The translations under genes and the position numbers were made by a program. The notes beneath the pieces were generated by a model. The model did not search any database and had not been told where the DNA came from. It worked only from the letters and a program-made list of their open reading frames with translations. A stretch of 64,000 bases of DNA, taken from Verrucomicrobiota bacterium (GTDB lineage Bacteria; Verrucomicrobiota; Verrucomicrobiia; Opitutales; Opitutaceae). The stretch is taken from the NCBI GenBank assembly GCA_016222805.1, contig JACRQG010000032.1, forward strand, positions 248,001-312,000, in the 5' to 3' direction. This document shows, in pieces, positions 34,257 through 43,408 of the stretch. Positions within the stretch are counted from its first letter, which is position 1; every line of letters starts with the position of its first letter.

Positions 34257-37196
34257 ATGGCCGGACGAATTTGGAATTGGGTCATCCGGTCTGTGCATTT
34301 TCTCCTTGGTAAAGAAGCGTGCACAGGTCGATCCTGGTCGACAATAGCTGGCAACCAGGGAACCTCGCTCTGCCTGAACAAGATCGCCCAACGGGAGTGG
34401 AATGGAGGACTCTTACGCCTGCTGGTCGGGCTGGCGCTGGTCTCTCCGGCTGTGGCCGCACCAGTCGCTGTAGTTTATGAGTTTGTCGACGGTTACACAA
34501 ATGCAGTCGGCGCGGCACGTAGACTTCGTGAAGCCGGATTTCAGGTGAGGGAAGCGGGCGATTTTGGCACAATGGACCTGCGTGGAGCGGACTTGGTAGT
34601 TTTCGGGTCCTTTCTCAGCGAGAAGCCGGGGTACATCGAGTTTGTACGTCGCAATCGCACCCTCCTTCAGGATGCGGTCGCGGCCGGCACAGTCTTCCTT
34701 CAACTGACTGCGGCAGACCAAACAGAACCTGAAGCGCAGTTTCTGCCTGCCCACTTGAGAATTGGGCGAGCGGACGAAGATCTTGAGGAGATTTTCGCCC
34801 TTCAACCCAACCACCTTCTGTTGGAAGGAGCAGGATTGTCGGGCAGCGATTTCAGACTGCGCCTTCCCGCCCACCATGAACGTGCGCCGAGTTGGGAAAC
34901 TCTAGAGCGGCAGAATGGGTTTGGCGTTCTTCTTTGTTCGGATAGCATCGGCACTGGGCCGGTGTTGGTGGAGGGTCCTCACGGGCGAGGCCGGTTTCTT
35001 TTCACGTCACTCGCGCTGGACAAGGTCTACCGAGCGGAGCTTCCGATTGGCGCAGGAGAGTACCTGGAATTCAGCTCCCGCTTTTTCCGCAACTTGTTGC
35101 GGTACGTCGAAGCGGTTCGAACCGGTTCGGCCCCTTCAGTCGTGGTGACTCGCCCCGTTGAAACCACGACCCCCGGATCTTGGTCGATGGTCTTACTGCC
35201 AGACACCCAGTATTATGTGTATCCGCCGGCTACGTATGCGTCTTTCTTCCGCGCGCAGACCGACTGGATTGTCCGTAATCAAGTGCAGTTGGATATCAGG
35301 TTCGTGATGCACTTGGGGGATATTACAAACAACAACAGCATACCCGAATGGGAACTGGCCCGGGAAATCATGGGTAGACTCGATGGGCGGGTCCCTTATT
35401 CCGTGGTACTCGGAAATCATGACGTCGGCCCAAACGGTCTTTCGGGCGATCGGAGTACCTTCTTGTCAAACTACTTCCGGCCGGAAAGCTATCGTTCGAT
35501 CCAAGGTTTCGGTGGAGTAATGGAGCCCGAGAAACTGGATAACAGCTTTCATTTTTTCGAAGCGGGGGGAGAAAATTGGCTGGTAGTCGCACTCGAATGG
35601 TCGCCTCGAGATCGGACGGTGGCGTGGGCCAATGAGGTTATCGCCGCTCACCCGAACCATCGGGTTATTCTGATCACCCACGCCTACCTCTATTACGACG
35701 ACACCCGATACGATTGGTCTCGGCGAAGGGATCAGGATTGGTCTCCCGCCACGTATGCTACTGCACGTGATGCTGACGGGTGGAACGATGGGGAGTTGCT
35801 CTGGCAGAAGTTGGTCAGCCGGCACCCGAATATCGCCCTCGTCGCGAACGGCCATGTCTTGGGAGACGGTTTGGGTTTTCTGACGAGCACGGGAAACAGT
35901 GGGAACGCAGTCAGTCAGATGCTGGTTAACTTCCAGATCCGACCGCAGGGAGGGGGGGGCTACTTGCGAGTTCTCGAGGTCGGCCCAGACCAGAGTTCCG
36001 TTCGAGTGCGGGACTATTCGCCTGCTCTTGGCCGATATCTCTTGGGACACCAAAGCAATTTTCGTTTCCGTCTCGATCCCGGACCACTGGCGCGAACGCG
36101 GCAAGTGGCATTCTCTCCCAATCAGGTGCTTCCTGTCGCCGCAGGCTCGAGTGCGGTCTTGGCACCGGCGATTTTGAACCGGAGCAGTGTGCGCAGTTTT
36201 GAATGGCGGAGAGAAGGGGTCATTCTTCCTGGCGCGTCATCTCCAGTGCTACGGACTCCACCTCTAGATTTGCACCGGGCTGAGACGTACACGTTACACG
36301 CTGTCACCCACAATGGCACCACCGCCACTTGGACAGCGAAGCTCGTCGCGGGGGACGGGGCGTTGGGAGTTACCAATGCGTCGGTGCGGGCCCGGGTCGC
36401 TGCACAGGAGGGCACGTTGGTGTTCGGTGTGGTTTCAAGGGAAACGGAAACTTCCGGACCGAGTGGGTTGCTGATTCGCGCGGCAGGGCCTTCGCTTCAG
36501 TCGTTCGGGGTATCCGGGGCCTTGGGTAACCCGCGATTGGAGGTTTATTCGCGGGATGGTCGACTTGTCGCCTCCAACGACAATTGGGACCAACCGTTGG
36601 GCCCCGGGCGAGTCGCGGACATTTCCACGCAGGTTGGCGCGTTTGCTTTTTCTCCCGGCAGTCTCGACGCCGCGGTGCTTCTCTCTTCGCCTCCAAGTGT
36701 ACTTACCGCTCATTGCACCAGCGGTGAAGGTGGTGAGGGGATTTCTTTGGTAGAGGTGTTCTCCCTTCCCGCATCTGGCAGCCACAGGTTTGCCGACACC
36801 CTGAAGAACTTCTCGGTCCGCGCGCGAGTTGCCACTGGAGAAGGGGCGGTAACGGTGGGTTTTACGATCACGGGAGGCGCCGCCCGCACGGTGCTCGTTC
36901 GCGGGATTGGCCCGGCCTTGGGTGGCTTCGGGATTCGCGATTATGTGGAGGACCCGGTCTTGACGGTGTTCGATGAGGGGCGTCGAGTGCTGGCGGTCAA
37001 TGACGATTGGGCTGACAATGACGAATCGCTCTCGGTGACGGCGGAAGTTGCTCGGGTGGGGGCGTTTCCTTTGGCGGTTGGAATGCGAGATTCATCGTGT
37101 CTGCTGACACTTGCACCTGGGGGGTATACAGTCAGATGCGAGAGCAAGAACAGCCAACCGGGTATCGTGCTCGTCGAAGTTTATGATGTTCGCTAG
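34257..37196 (+). CDS. Secreted calcineurin-like phosphoesterase with ThuA-like N-domain and two C-terminal repeats
   Basis: About 979 residues from ATG 34257 (GTG 34239 possible); a signal-like core GLLRLLVGLALVSPAVAAP lies ~50 residues in, so a later non-ATG start is likely. Domains: a Rossmann-like ThuA/GATase-type part (~70-290); a metallophosphoesterase (~310-600) with motifs PDTQYY, HLGDI, GNHD, THAYLY and NGH; an Ig-like linker; and two copies of a ~125-residue Opitutaceae-type domain (starting NASVRARVAAQEG and FSVRARVATGEG, each with ...IRAAGPSL/VRGIGPAL...). Probably a secreted or surface enzyme for a phosphodiester in the polysaccharide. It may not belong to the operon proper. Confidence 0.75.
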   Translation: MAGRIWNWVIRSVHFLLGKEACTGRSWSTIAGNQGTSLCLNKIAQREWNGGLLRLLVGLALVSPAVAAPVAVVYEFVDGYTNAVGAARRLREAGFQVREAGDFGTMDLRGADLVVFGSFLSEKPGYIEFVRRNRTLLQDAVAAGTVFLQLTAADQTEPEAQFLPAHLRIGRADEDLEEIFALQPNHLLLEGAGLSGSDFRLRLPAHHERAPSWETLERQNGFGVLLCSDSIGTGPVLVEGPHGRGRFLFTSLALDKVYRAELPIGAGEYLEFSSRFFRNLLRYVEAVRTGSAPSVVVTRPVETTTPGSWSMVLLPDTQYYVYPPATYASFFRAQTDWIVRNQVQLDIRFVMHLGDITNNNSIPEWELAREIMGRLDGRVPYSVVLGNHDVGPNGLSGDRSTFLSNYFRPESYRSIQGFGGVMEPEKLDNSFHFFEAGGENWLVVALEWSPRDRTVAWANEVIAAHPNHRVILITHAYLYYDDTRYDWSRRRDQDWSPATYATARDADGWNDGELLWQKLVSRHPNIALVANGHVLGDGLGFLTSTGNSGNAVSQMLVNFQIRPQGGGGYLRVLEVGPDQSSVRVRDYSPALGRYLLGHQSNFRFRLDPGPLARTRQVAFSPNQVLPVAAGSSAVLAPAILNRSSVRSFEWRREGVILPGASSPVLRTPPLDLHRAETYTLHAVTHNGTTATWTAKLVAGDGALGVTNASVRARVAAQEGTLVFGVVSRETETSGPSGLLIRAAGPSLQSFGVSGALGNPRLEVYSRDGRLVASNDNWDQPLGPGRVADISTQVGAFAFSPGSLDAAVLLSSPPSVLTAHCTSGEGGEGISLVEVFSLPASGSHRFADTLKNFSVRARVATGEGAVTVGFTITGGAARTVLVRGIGPALGGFGIRDYVEDPVLTVFDEGRRVLAVNDDWADNDESLSVTAEVARVGAFPLAVGMRDSSCLLTLAPGGYTVRCESKNSQPGIVLVEVYDVR

Positions 37197-37430
37197 CCGG
37201 AGTCACCCGGGTCTCTTGCAGGATTGCGGATTTAGGAATGGGAGACCGCTCAATCTGGCCCCACTTCACTTCCCAGACCTCCAAGTGCGAAACTCAGTTA
37301 CATTTGGAAGACCTCAGTCGTCTAAACAAGGCAACACGGTTTCGGCACTGCCTGACACATGCGTCAGGAAAATATCCTGTTGATCCAGGAATTGACTCTC
37401 CAGACAGCAGACTCTTTCGATTCTCCTCTC
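37197..37430. other. Intergenic region with nested CCTGA/TCAGG inverted repeats
   Basis: No gene is seen in this 234-bp gap. At 37351-37368 CCTGAC and GTCAGG form a perfect 6-bp stem with a 6-nt loop; the second arm can also pair with TCCTG at 37375-37379, which in turn can pair with CAGGA at 37386-37390. These mutually exclusive hairpins lie 40-80 bp before the small YIDPGSG gene. Confidence 0.45.
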
Positions 37431-37580
37431 ATGCAGGTATTGGCTTACATCGATCCAGGCTCAGGTTTGATGCTTGTTCAGATCATTACCGCGGCCGTTT
37501 GTGGGGTGGCGCTCTCGCTTCGAAAGGTGCGTACTTGGATAAAAGGTCTTTTTGGAAAGAAGCAGGATAAGCAAGACTAA
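37431..37580 (+). CDS. Small YIDPGSG-motif membrane protein
   Basis: 49 residues from ATG 37431; an in-frame ATG at 37359, inside a hairpin loop, would give 73. The sequence MQVLAYIDPGSGLMLVQI matches a small conserved family starting YIDPGSG followed by one hydrophobic helix (IITAAVCGVALSL) and a basic tail (RKVRTWIKGLFGKK). Function unknown; relatives occur beside methyltransferase and AlkP-superfamily genes in exopolysaccharide loci, which is the context here. Confidence 0.7.
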   Translation: MQVLAYIDPGSGLMLVQIITAAVCGVALSLRKVRTWIKGLFGKKQDKQD

Positions 37581-37630
37581 CACATCAATGGTCTGCAACT
37601 GGCGGCCTTGGAGGAACTGGATGCCATTGG

Positions 37631-39055
37631 ATGGCTGGCATGATTGAAGGGGCGGCGAGTTTTCGCGACCCCGACGGGGTGTGCTTCTTGTGGCGAAGGC
37701 GCGTGTTCCGTTTTGTCAGAGCCCATGCAGCGACAGCAGTGCGGAATCTTATTGGCTCACCGCATTTCCAACGGTGGGTAAGTAACGGTTGGGTGGTGAG
37801 GACATGGGAAGTTGATTTGAAGGAGACCGGGATCGACTTATCGGAGATAGCATGGGAGGGGGTGCCGGCGCTGGTCTTGGAACAAGAGAGGATTCCCTTC
37901 GTTTCCTATGCCCATGAATGGTGTCCGGAAATGCTGTATTCCGCAGCAGAGCGGACGCTGGAACTGCAATTGTCGGCACTGGCCGAGGGCTTGATGCTCA
38001 AGGATGCCACACCAAGCAATATCCTCTTTCGAGGAAACGAACCCGTTTTTGTCGACGTGCTGTCATTGGTGCGACGGCCTTTGGGCATGGTGGTGTGGCC
38101 AGCGTACGCCCAGTTTGTGCGTACCTTTCTGCTCCCGCTGCTCCTGCATCGAAGACGTGGAGGCGGAGTTCATGAGGTGTTCTTGTGTCATCGCGACGGC
38201 TTGGAGCCGGAAGACGCATACGATTGCCTCTCGTGGACAGAGCGATTTCTCCCCGCTTCGTTAAGGTATGTTAGTCTGCCAACTTGGCTGGGCTCGACGA
38301 AAGCCGCGCAGGGGAGTGCCCCGTCGCGAGTCAGGTTGGAGCCGGAGGAGCGGGCGAAAGAGCTGGCACCAATGTTGATTGAAGGGTTGCGTCAGAGTTT
38401 GCGGTCCTTGCGGCCGGTGCAACGGCAGACCGCCTGGTCAGATTACACGTCCACGAGCACGTATGCTCGGGATGCCACCCGGGTCAAAGAGCAGTTCGTT
38501 CGCGATGCGTTGGCGGGGTGGCAACCGCACTCGGTGTTGGATGTGGGCTGCAATACGGGCCATTATTCCATGATTGCGGCGGCAGCCGGGGCTGCGGTGG
38601 TGGCGCTTGATTATGATCCGGAGGTTGTAAACGCGGTCTTCCGGGGAACTTCGGGCAATGCGAACAGCATTCTTCCTTTGGTGGTGAACCTCGCCTGGCC
38701 GAGTCCGGCGATGGGATGGAACTGCGCGGAAACCACTTCTTTCTTGGATCGCGCGACTGGTGCATTTGACGCTGCACTGCTACTCGCGGTGATCCACCAC
38801 CTCACCGTCACCGACGGGGTGCCGCTCGCCGCCGTCTTTCGCCTCCTCTCCAGGATGGTCACGAAAGGTGCGGTTGCTGAGTACGTGCCGCCAGACGACC
38901 CGCAGTTCCAGCGAATCGTCCGAAACAAGGAACACCTCATTCCCCTCCTTGGCCAACCGGAATTTGAACAGGCGTTTTCGCCCTGGTTCTTCGAGTCAGG
39001 TCGCGTAGCTGTGCCAGGTTCCGGCAGGGTTCTTTACGCGTTGAGTGTGCGCTGA
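37631..39055 (+). CDS. NoeA-like fusion: kinase-like N-domain + SAM methyltransferase
   Basis: 474 residues. Residues ~90-150 contain GLMLKDATPSNILFRGNEPVFVDV, which resembles a protein/aminoglycoside-kinase catalytic loop and metal site (D125, N130, D142), although no ATP-binding glycine loop is obvious. Residues ~300-470 are a class I methyltransferase (VLDVGCNTGHYS at 302-313, LDYDPEVV, LLLAVIHHLTV). Rhizobial NoeA-type proteins have a similar layout. Likely methylates a glycan or lipid-linked precursor; the N-domain may phosphorylate or only bind. It is followed 18 bp later by the AlkP-superfamily gene. Confidence 0.75.
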   Translation: MAGMIEGAASFRDPDGVCFLWRRRVFRFVRAHAATAVRNLIGSPHFQRWVSNGWVVRTWEVDLKETGIDLSEIAWEGVPALVLEQERIPFVSYAHEWCPEMLYSAAERTLELQLSALAEGLMLKDATPSNILFRGNEPVFVDVLSLVRRPLGMVVWPAYAQFVRTFLLPLLLHRRRGGGVHEVFLCHRDGLEPEDAYDCLSWTERFLPASLRYVSLPTWLGSTKAAQGSAPSRVRLEPEERAKELAPMLIEGLRQSLRSLRPVQRQTAWSDYTSTSTYARDATRVKEQFVRDALAGWQPHSVLDVGCNTGHYSMIAAAAGAAVVALDYDPEVVNAVFRGTSGNANSILPLVVNLAWPSPAMGWNCAETTSFLDRATGAFDAALLLAVIHHLTVTDGVPLAAVFRLLSRMVTKGAVAEYVPPDDPQFQRIVRNKEHLIPLLGQPEFEQAFSPWFFESGRVAVPGSGRVLYALSVR

Positions 39056-39073
39056 GCGCACGCCAGACCCCTG

Positions 39074-40642
39074 ATGCCGTTCAGTCTCTCCGAGTTTCTA
39101 CACATCGAGCGAAAACCGCCGGCAAGATCCCGCTGGGTGCGCGGGTTGGCGGCGCTGTCAATCGGCAACCTGTTTTGCATTCGAGCGTGGGACGCCATAC
39201 TGCACGATCCATACGATGGATACCTGGCGGTTTCGACCCTGCGGACCACCGACCACCTGGCCTCGATTGCGAGTGTGGGACTGGTGAGTGTGGTGGCCTA
39301 CTTTCTGATCGCAGTGATGTGGTACTCGTTGGTTCGGTGGCGCCGGGCGGCCGCCATGGGAGGAATGCTCGTTCTCTTTGCGGTGCCGCTCGATTTCCTG
39401 CGGGGTGTCCTTGGCTGGAATTCGGGAGCAAACGCCGGGTGGGTGGAGATGATGGGACTTGCCGCATTAGCGCTGTTGGTCCCGGCGCTTGCCCTGATCT
39501 TTCGCCAGTGGTTCTTCGCGGTAGTTCTTTGGCTTCTGGCGCTCGTTTCACCCTACGCGGGATTCAATCTCGCCTCGGCGGCGGGTCGGGCCCTTGCGGC
39601 TTTGGAAGTACGTCGTGACCCACCAACTCAGGGGACCACTGTCGCGAAGAAGGCTGAAAACCGGGTGCTGTGGGTGGTCTTCGATGAATGGGATCACGTG
39701 GCACTCTTCGAACAGCGCCCCAAGAACCTGGCCCTTCCAAACCTCGATGCCCTCTTGAAAGAGAGTGTGGTCGTAACCGCAGCCGTCCCACCTGCGGGCC
39801 GGACCATGATCTCGATTCCTGCGTTGTTCACCGGGCAGCTCATCGCTCAAGCCAAGACCGAAGGCGCTTCAGAATTGTTAGTCCAAGCGGTTGGGACTGA
39901 AAAATGGAAGCGTTTCCGACAGACCGACAATATTGTCACCCGGACTCTCCAGCACGGCAGGCGTGCCGCGATCTTTGGTTGGTACCACCCCTACGGGCGT
40001 CTCTTTTCCGAACACCCGAATCTGCTGGCAAAGGGCTTTGGTTTCTCGACCTTTCGACCCGATGAAGACGGCAACTTTGTGAGTTCGGTGGCGGAGCAAC
40101 TTCAGTTTATCACCTCGCCGGCTCATCGCCGCCATGTGGTGATCGAAATATTCTCCGAGGTCGATTCAGCGGTACGGGCAGCGGTGGCGAGTGGACAATA
40201 CCACTTGATTTTCGCCCACTATGGCGTGCCCCACACTCCGGGAATCTACTCGGTACCGGATGGAAAGCTCTCTTCCGCGGTAGTGTCAGAGCACGATGGT
40301 TACCTCTCGAACCTTGCTCTGGTCGATCGGGTAATCGGCGAATTGCTGGCAGCCGGGGCACGGGTCAATACCACCCTGATTCTGACCTCGGATCACTGGT
40401 GGCGAAAGGCTCCCTGGATGTCCACCCAACCGAGTTTCCGCGTTCCCCTGGTTATCCGGGCTGCCGAATCAGGTCCGCCAGCCGTGGTGGACACAGCCAA
40501 CTGCACAACCGTGCTGGCAGGATTGATTGATGAGTTGCTGGACGGGAGAATCCGTACCAACACGCAGGTCGCCGCGTGGTTGCAGGTCGCGCGCGGCCCG
40601 GTGCCAACGGGATTTGACAAAGGGAGCCCCGTCGTGCCGTAG
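39074..40642 (+). CDS. Membrane alkaline-phosphatase-superfamily (sulfatase/phosphotransferase-like) protein
   Basis: 522 residues. Four to five N-terminal helices (~25-165) anchor it in the inner membrane; the rest is an extracytoplasmic AlkP-fold domain with WVVFDEWDH (metal aspartate D204), GRTMISIPALFTG (candidate nucleophile T244), HYGVPHTPGIY and LILTSDHWWR near the C-terminus. This recalls LtaS/EptA-like phospho-group transferases or membrane sulfatases. Probably transfers or removes a phospho or sulfo group on the polysaccharide outside the membrane. It forms a trio with the YIDPGSG and NoeA-like genes. Confidence 0.8.
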   Translation: MPFSLSEFLHIERKPPARSRWVRGLAALSIGNLFCIRAWDAILHDPYDGYLAVSTLRTTDHLASIASVGLVSVVAYFLIAVMWYSLVRWRRAAAMGGMLVLFAVPLDFLRGVLGWNSGANAGWVEMMGLAALALLVPALALIFRQWFFAVVLWLLALVSPYAGFNLASAAGRALAALEVRRDPPTQGTTVAKKAENRVLWVVFDEWDHVALFEQRPKNLALPNLDALLKESVVVTAAVPPAGRTMISIPALFTGQLIAQAKTEGASELLVQAVGTEKWKRFRQTDNIVTRTLQHGRRAAIFGWYHPYGRLFSEHPNLLAKGFGFSTFRPDEDGNFVSSVAEQLQFITSPAHRRHVVIEIFSEVDSAVRAAVASGQYHLIFAHYGVPHTPGIYSVPDGKLSSAVVSEHDGYLSNLALVDRVIGELLAAGARVNTTLILTSDHWWRKAPWMSTQPSFRVPLVIRAAESGPPAVVDTANCTTVLAGLIDELLDGRIRTNTQVAAWLQVARGPVPTGFDKGSPVVP

Positions 40643-40740
40643 GCTGCTAGCCATCGGCGGCGAACCAACGAAACAAACTTCCTTTCCCGTGGTGCTATGG
40701 GCCGGGTTGCACTGTATCCACTAATCAATAACTCCAAGAA

Positions 40741-41784
40741 ATGAGGAAAGCGCTGATCACAGGTATTACCGGCCAGGACGGTTCCTATCTGGCGGAACTT
40801 CTGGTGGCAAAGAACTACGAGGTGCATGGCATCGTGCGGCGGAGTAGTACGACGGAACGGACGCGAATAGAACACCTCCTGCCCTTCCATCCCGGCGGCC
40901 GGCGCCAGGTGTTTCTGCACTACGGTGACCTTGCGAACTCCGGGCTCATCATGCAGTTGATCGCTGAAATCCGTCCGGACGAAGTGTATAATTTGGGGGC
41001 GCAGTCCCATGTGCGAATCTCTTTCGACGTTCCGGAGTACAGCTGCGATATTGCGGCGACCGGAACACTGCGAGTCTTGGAGGCGATTCGTGCGGCGGGG
41101 CTGACAAAGAAATGTCGATACTATCAAGCTTCCTCCTCTGAGATGTACGGCAAGGTCCAGGAGGTTCCGCAGACCGAGATGACCAAGTTTTGGCCACGTT
41201 CACCCTACGCCTGCGCCAAGGCCTTTGCCTATTGGGCAACGGTGAACTACCGCGAAAGCTATGGTATGCATGCGAGCAACGGAATACTCTTCAACCACGA
41301 ATCGCCACGACGGGGTGAAACTTTCGTGACGAGGAAGATCACTCGCGCCGCAACGAGGATAAAGTGTGGCCTCCAGTCGGAACTCCTTCTCGGTAACCTG
41401 GATGCCCGCAGAGATTGGGGATATGCAAAGGAGTATGTGGAAGTCATGTGGCTGATGTTACAGCAAGAACAGCCAGACGACTTCGTGGTGGCGACCAACG
41501 AAAGCAACAGCGTCCGCGACTTTTGTGCCGAGGCGTTTGGCTTGCTGGGCCTGGACTGGAAAGAGTTTGTCCGGTACGACGAAAGATATGAGCGCCCTGC
41601 CGAGGTGGACCTCCTGCTGGGAAATCCCGCCAAGGCCAAGCGAATCTTGGGCTGGGAACCCAAGGTGCGGTTCAAGGAACTCGTCAAGCTGATGATTGAG
41701 CATGACCTCAAGCTCGCCGAAAGAGAGGCGGAGTTGGCCGAGTTCTACCGCCGTACTGGTCGCGAGGACGAGCAACCCAATTAG
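40741..41784 (+). CDS. gmd: GDP-mannose 4,6-dehydratase
   Basis: 347 residues, full length. Extended [21 protein letters not shown] (NAD(P) site), the [14 protein letters not shown] region, SSSEMYGK, and the active-site tyrosine and lysine in [12 protein letters not shown]. Makes GDP-4-keto-6-deoxymannose from GDP-mannose. The next gene is a perosamine-synthase-like aminotransferase that could use this product directly. The 98-bp gap before it may hold a weak promoter but I see no convincing one. Confidence 0.95.
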   Translation: MRKALITGITGQDGSYLAELLVAKNYEVHGIVRRSSTTERTRIEHLLPFHPGGRRQVFLHYGDLANSGLIMQLIAEIRPDEVYNLGAQSHVRISFDVPEYSCDIAATGTLRVLEAIRAAGLTKKCRYYQASSSEMYGKVQEVPQTEMTKFWPRSPYACAKAFAYWATVNYRESYGMHASNGILFNHESPRRGETFVTRKITRAATRIKCGLQSELLLGNLDARRDWGYAKEYVEVMWLMLQQEQPDDFVVATNESNSVRDFCAEAFGLLGLDWKEFVRYDERYERPAEVDLLLGNPAKAKRILGWEPKVRFKELVKLMIEHDLKLAEREAELAEFYRRTGREDEQPN

Positions 41785-41807
41785 AGATACATGCAGCCCT
41801 AGTGTAT

Positions 41808-42923
41808 ATGAAGTTCGATATTCCCCTCGCCCGTCCCGATCTATCCGGTAACGAAGAGTCGTATGCGCTCGAAGCGCTACGTTCTGGTTGGATCGGTCAT
41901 GGAGACTTTATTGCCCGTTTCGAACGCGAGTATGCTGAGATGTGTGGCACCCGTGCGGCCATTGCGTGTGCGAATGGCACCGTAGCCCTGCACCTCGCAT
42001 TGGTGGCCTTAAAGGTAGGCCTGGGGGATGAGGTGATTGTGCCGTCCTTTACCTATGTGGCGTCGGCAAATGCGATTCGATACTGCGGGGCGGAGCCGGT
42101 GTTTGTTGATGTGGACGAGGCCACTTGGTGTTTGGACCCGACGCGGATCGAAGCGGCGATCACCAGCCGAACCAAGGGCATCCTAGTGGTACACCTCTTT
42201 GGTCACCCGGCCGACATGGATCCGATCAACCACCTTGCCAGTCTTTATGGGCTTTGGGTCGTCGAGGATGCCGCTGAGGCAGCTTTGGCCACCTACAAGG
42301 GGCGGCCGGTCGGTGGACTTTCAACCGTCGGGTCATTCTCGTTTCACGTGAACAAGGTCTTCACCTCGGGTGAAGGCGGGGCGCTGACACTGAACGATCC
42401 AAAAGTGGAGGGGTATATCCGGATGATTTGCAGCCACGGGATGGACCCGAGGCGCCGGTTCTTCTTTCCTGTCGTTGGATACAACTACCGACTCACGAAT
42501 ATCGCGGCAGGGCTGTTGTGCGCTCAGCTGGAACGGCGAAATGTGTTCTTGGATCGCCGTCGAGCGATTATCAGCCTATACGAACAGCTTTTGCGAGGCG
42601 TACCGGGTCTGGAGTTTCGGCCGGTCGCACCGTGGGCCGTCACCTCACCGTGGATGTTCTCATTGATCGTGGACCAAGCGCAGTTTGGTTGCACGCGGGA
42701 TCGGCTCATGGCTCACCTGGCTACCCACCGGATTGACTCTCGTCCATTCTTCATTCCCGTTCATACTCTTCCGGTTTATCGAGACGGGGCTCGGATGCGA
42801 AATCTCCAGTTGCCGGTCACCGAGCGGCTGTGTGCCCACGGTGTCAACCTGCCCACCTTCACGACTATGACGGATGCGGAAGTGGAGCGAGTCGCCGAGT
42901 GTATCCATGGGATTCGAAAATAA
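41808..42923 (+). CDS. DegT/DnrJ/EryC1 aminotransferase, GDP-perosamine-synthase-like
   Basis: 371 residues from ATG 41808 (GTG 41802 possible). PLP sugar aminotransferase with IPLARPDLSGNEESY, ANGTVALHLALVAL, GDEVIVPSFTYVAS, VVHLFGHPADMDP and the PLP lysine in SFHVNKVFTSGEGGAL; YNYRLTNIAAGLLCAQLER is typical. The pattern is close to RfbE/PerA, which converts GDP-4-keto-6-deoxymannose to GDP-perosamine with glutamate, and the gmd gene lies 23 bp upstream. The substrate assignment is from this pairing. Confidence 0.85.
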   Translation: MKFDIPLARPDLSGNEESYALEALRSGWIGHGDFIARFEREYAEMCGTRAAIACANGTVALHLALVALKVGLGDEVIVPSFTYVASANAIRYCGAEPVFVDVDEATWCLDPTRIEAAITSRTKGILVVHLFGHPADMDPINHLASLYGLWVVEDAAEAALATYKGRPVGGLSTVGSFSFHVNKVFTSGEGGALTLNDPKVEGYIRMICSHGMDPRRRFFFPVVGYNYRLTNIAAGLLCAQLERRNVFLDRRRAIISLYEQLLRGVPGLEFRPVAPWAVTSPWMFSLIVDQAQFGCTRDRLMAHLATHRIDSRPFFIPVHTLPVYRDGARMRNLQLPVTERLCAHGVNLPTFTTMTDAEVERVAECIHGIRK

Positions 42924-42928
42924 GCACT

Positions 42929-43408
42929 ATGGCAGCACCAGACGCGGTCAAATTACTTCCTGTCGGTCCGGAACACCGAGATGCGTTGGCAACCTTCTTC
43001 GAGAGATTCGCCGCCAGCCCAGCCGTGGAGTTCTTCCATCCGCACACTCTCTGCGCCGCCGCTGCGCAAGAGCGGGCCGACTACCAGGGTAAAGACTTCT
43101 ATGCCGTGTTGGTCGGAGACCACCGAGTGCTCGGGTATGGACTCTTGCGGGGATGGGATGAGGGATATGAAGTTCCAAGCCTGGGAGTAGCGATTGATGA
43201 GGGATACCGAGGGCTGGGTTTGGGACGATTAATGATGGAGTACTTGCATGCTGTGGCGCGGTTGCGCGGCGCCCCGCGCGTGCGCCTTCGTGTCCGGGAA
43301 ACAAATCGGCAAGCCCAGGAACTATATCGGTCCATGGGCTACACTCTCTCCTCGGACTCGGATGGCTATATGATCGGATACCTAACCCTTGGAAGGAAAT
43401 TGAACTGA
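42929..43408 (+). CDS. GNAT-family N-acetyltransferase
   Basis: 159 residues from ATG 42929. GNAT core: ...VLGYGLLRGW, VPSLGVAIDEGYRGLGLGRLMM (acetyl-CoA pyrophosphate loop, RGLGLGR) and ETNRQAQELYRSMGY. It lies 5 bp after the perosamine-synthase-like gene and overlaps the next by one base (TGATG), so it may N-acetylate the 4-amino group of the perosamine-like sugar. Known perosamine acetyltransferases are often of the hexapeptide type, so this is an inference from position. Confidence 0.85.
   Translation: MAAPDAVKLLPVGPEHRDALATFFERFAASPAVEFFHPHTLCAAAAQERADYQGKDFYAVLVGDHRVLGYGLLRGWDEGYEVPSLGVAIDEGYRGLGLGRLMMEYLHAVARLRGAPRVRLRVRETNRQAQELYRSMGYTLSSDSDGYMIGYLTLGRKLN

Noticed and set aside
40707-40734. 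Sigma-70 promoter before gmd (TTGCAC ... TAACTC)
   Set aside because: The match is weak and would leave only seven bases to the start codon.
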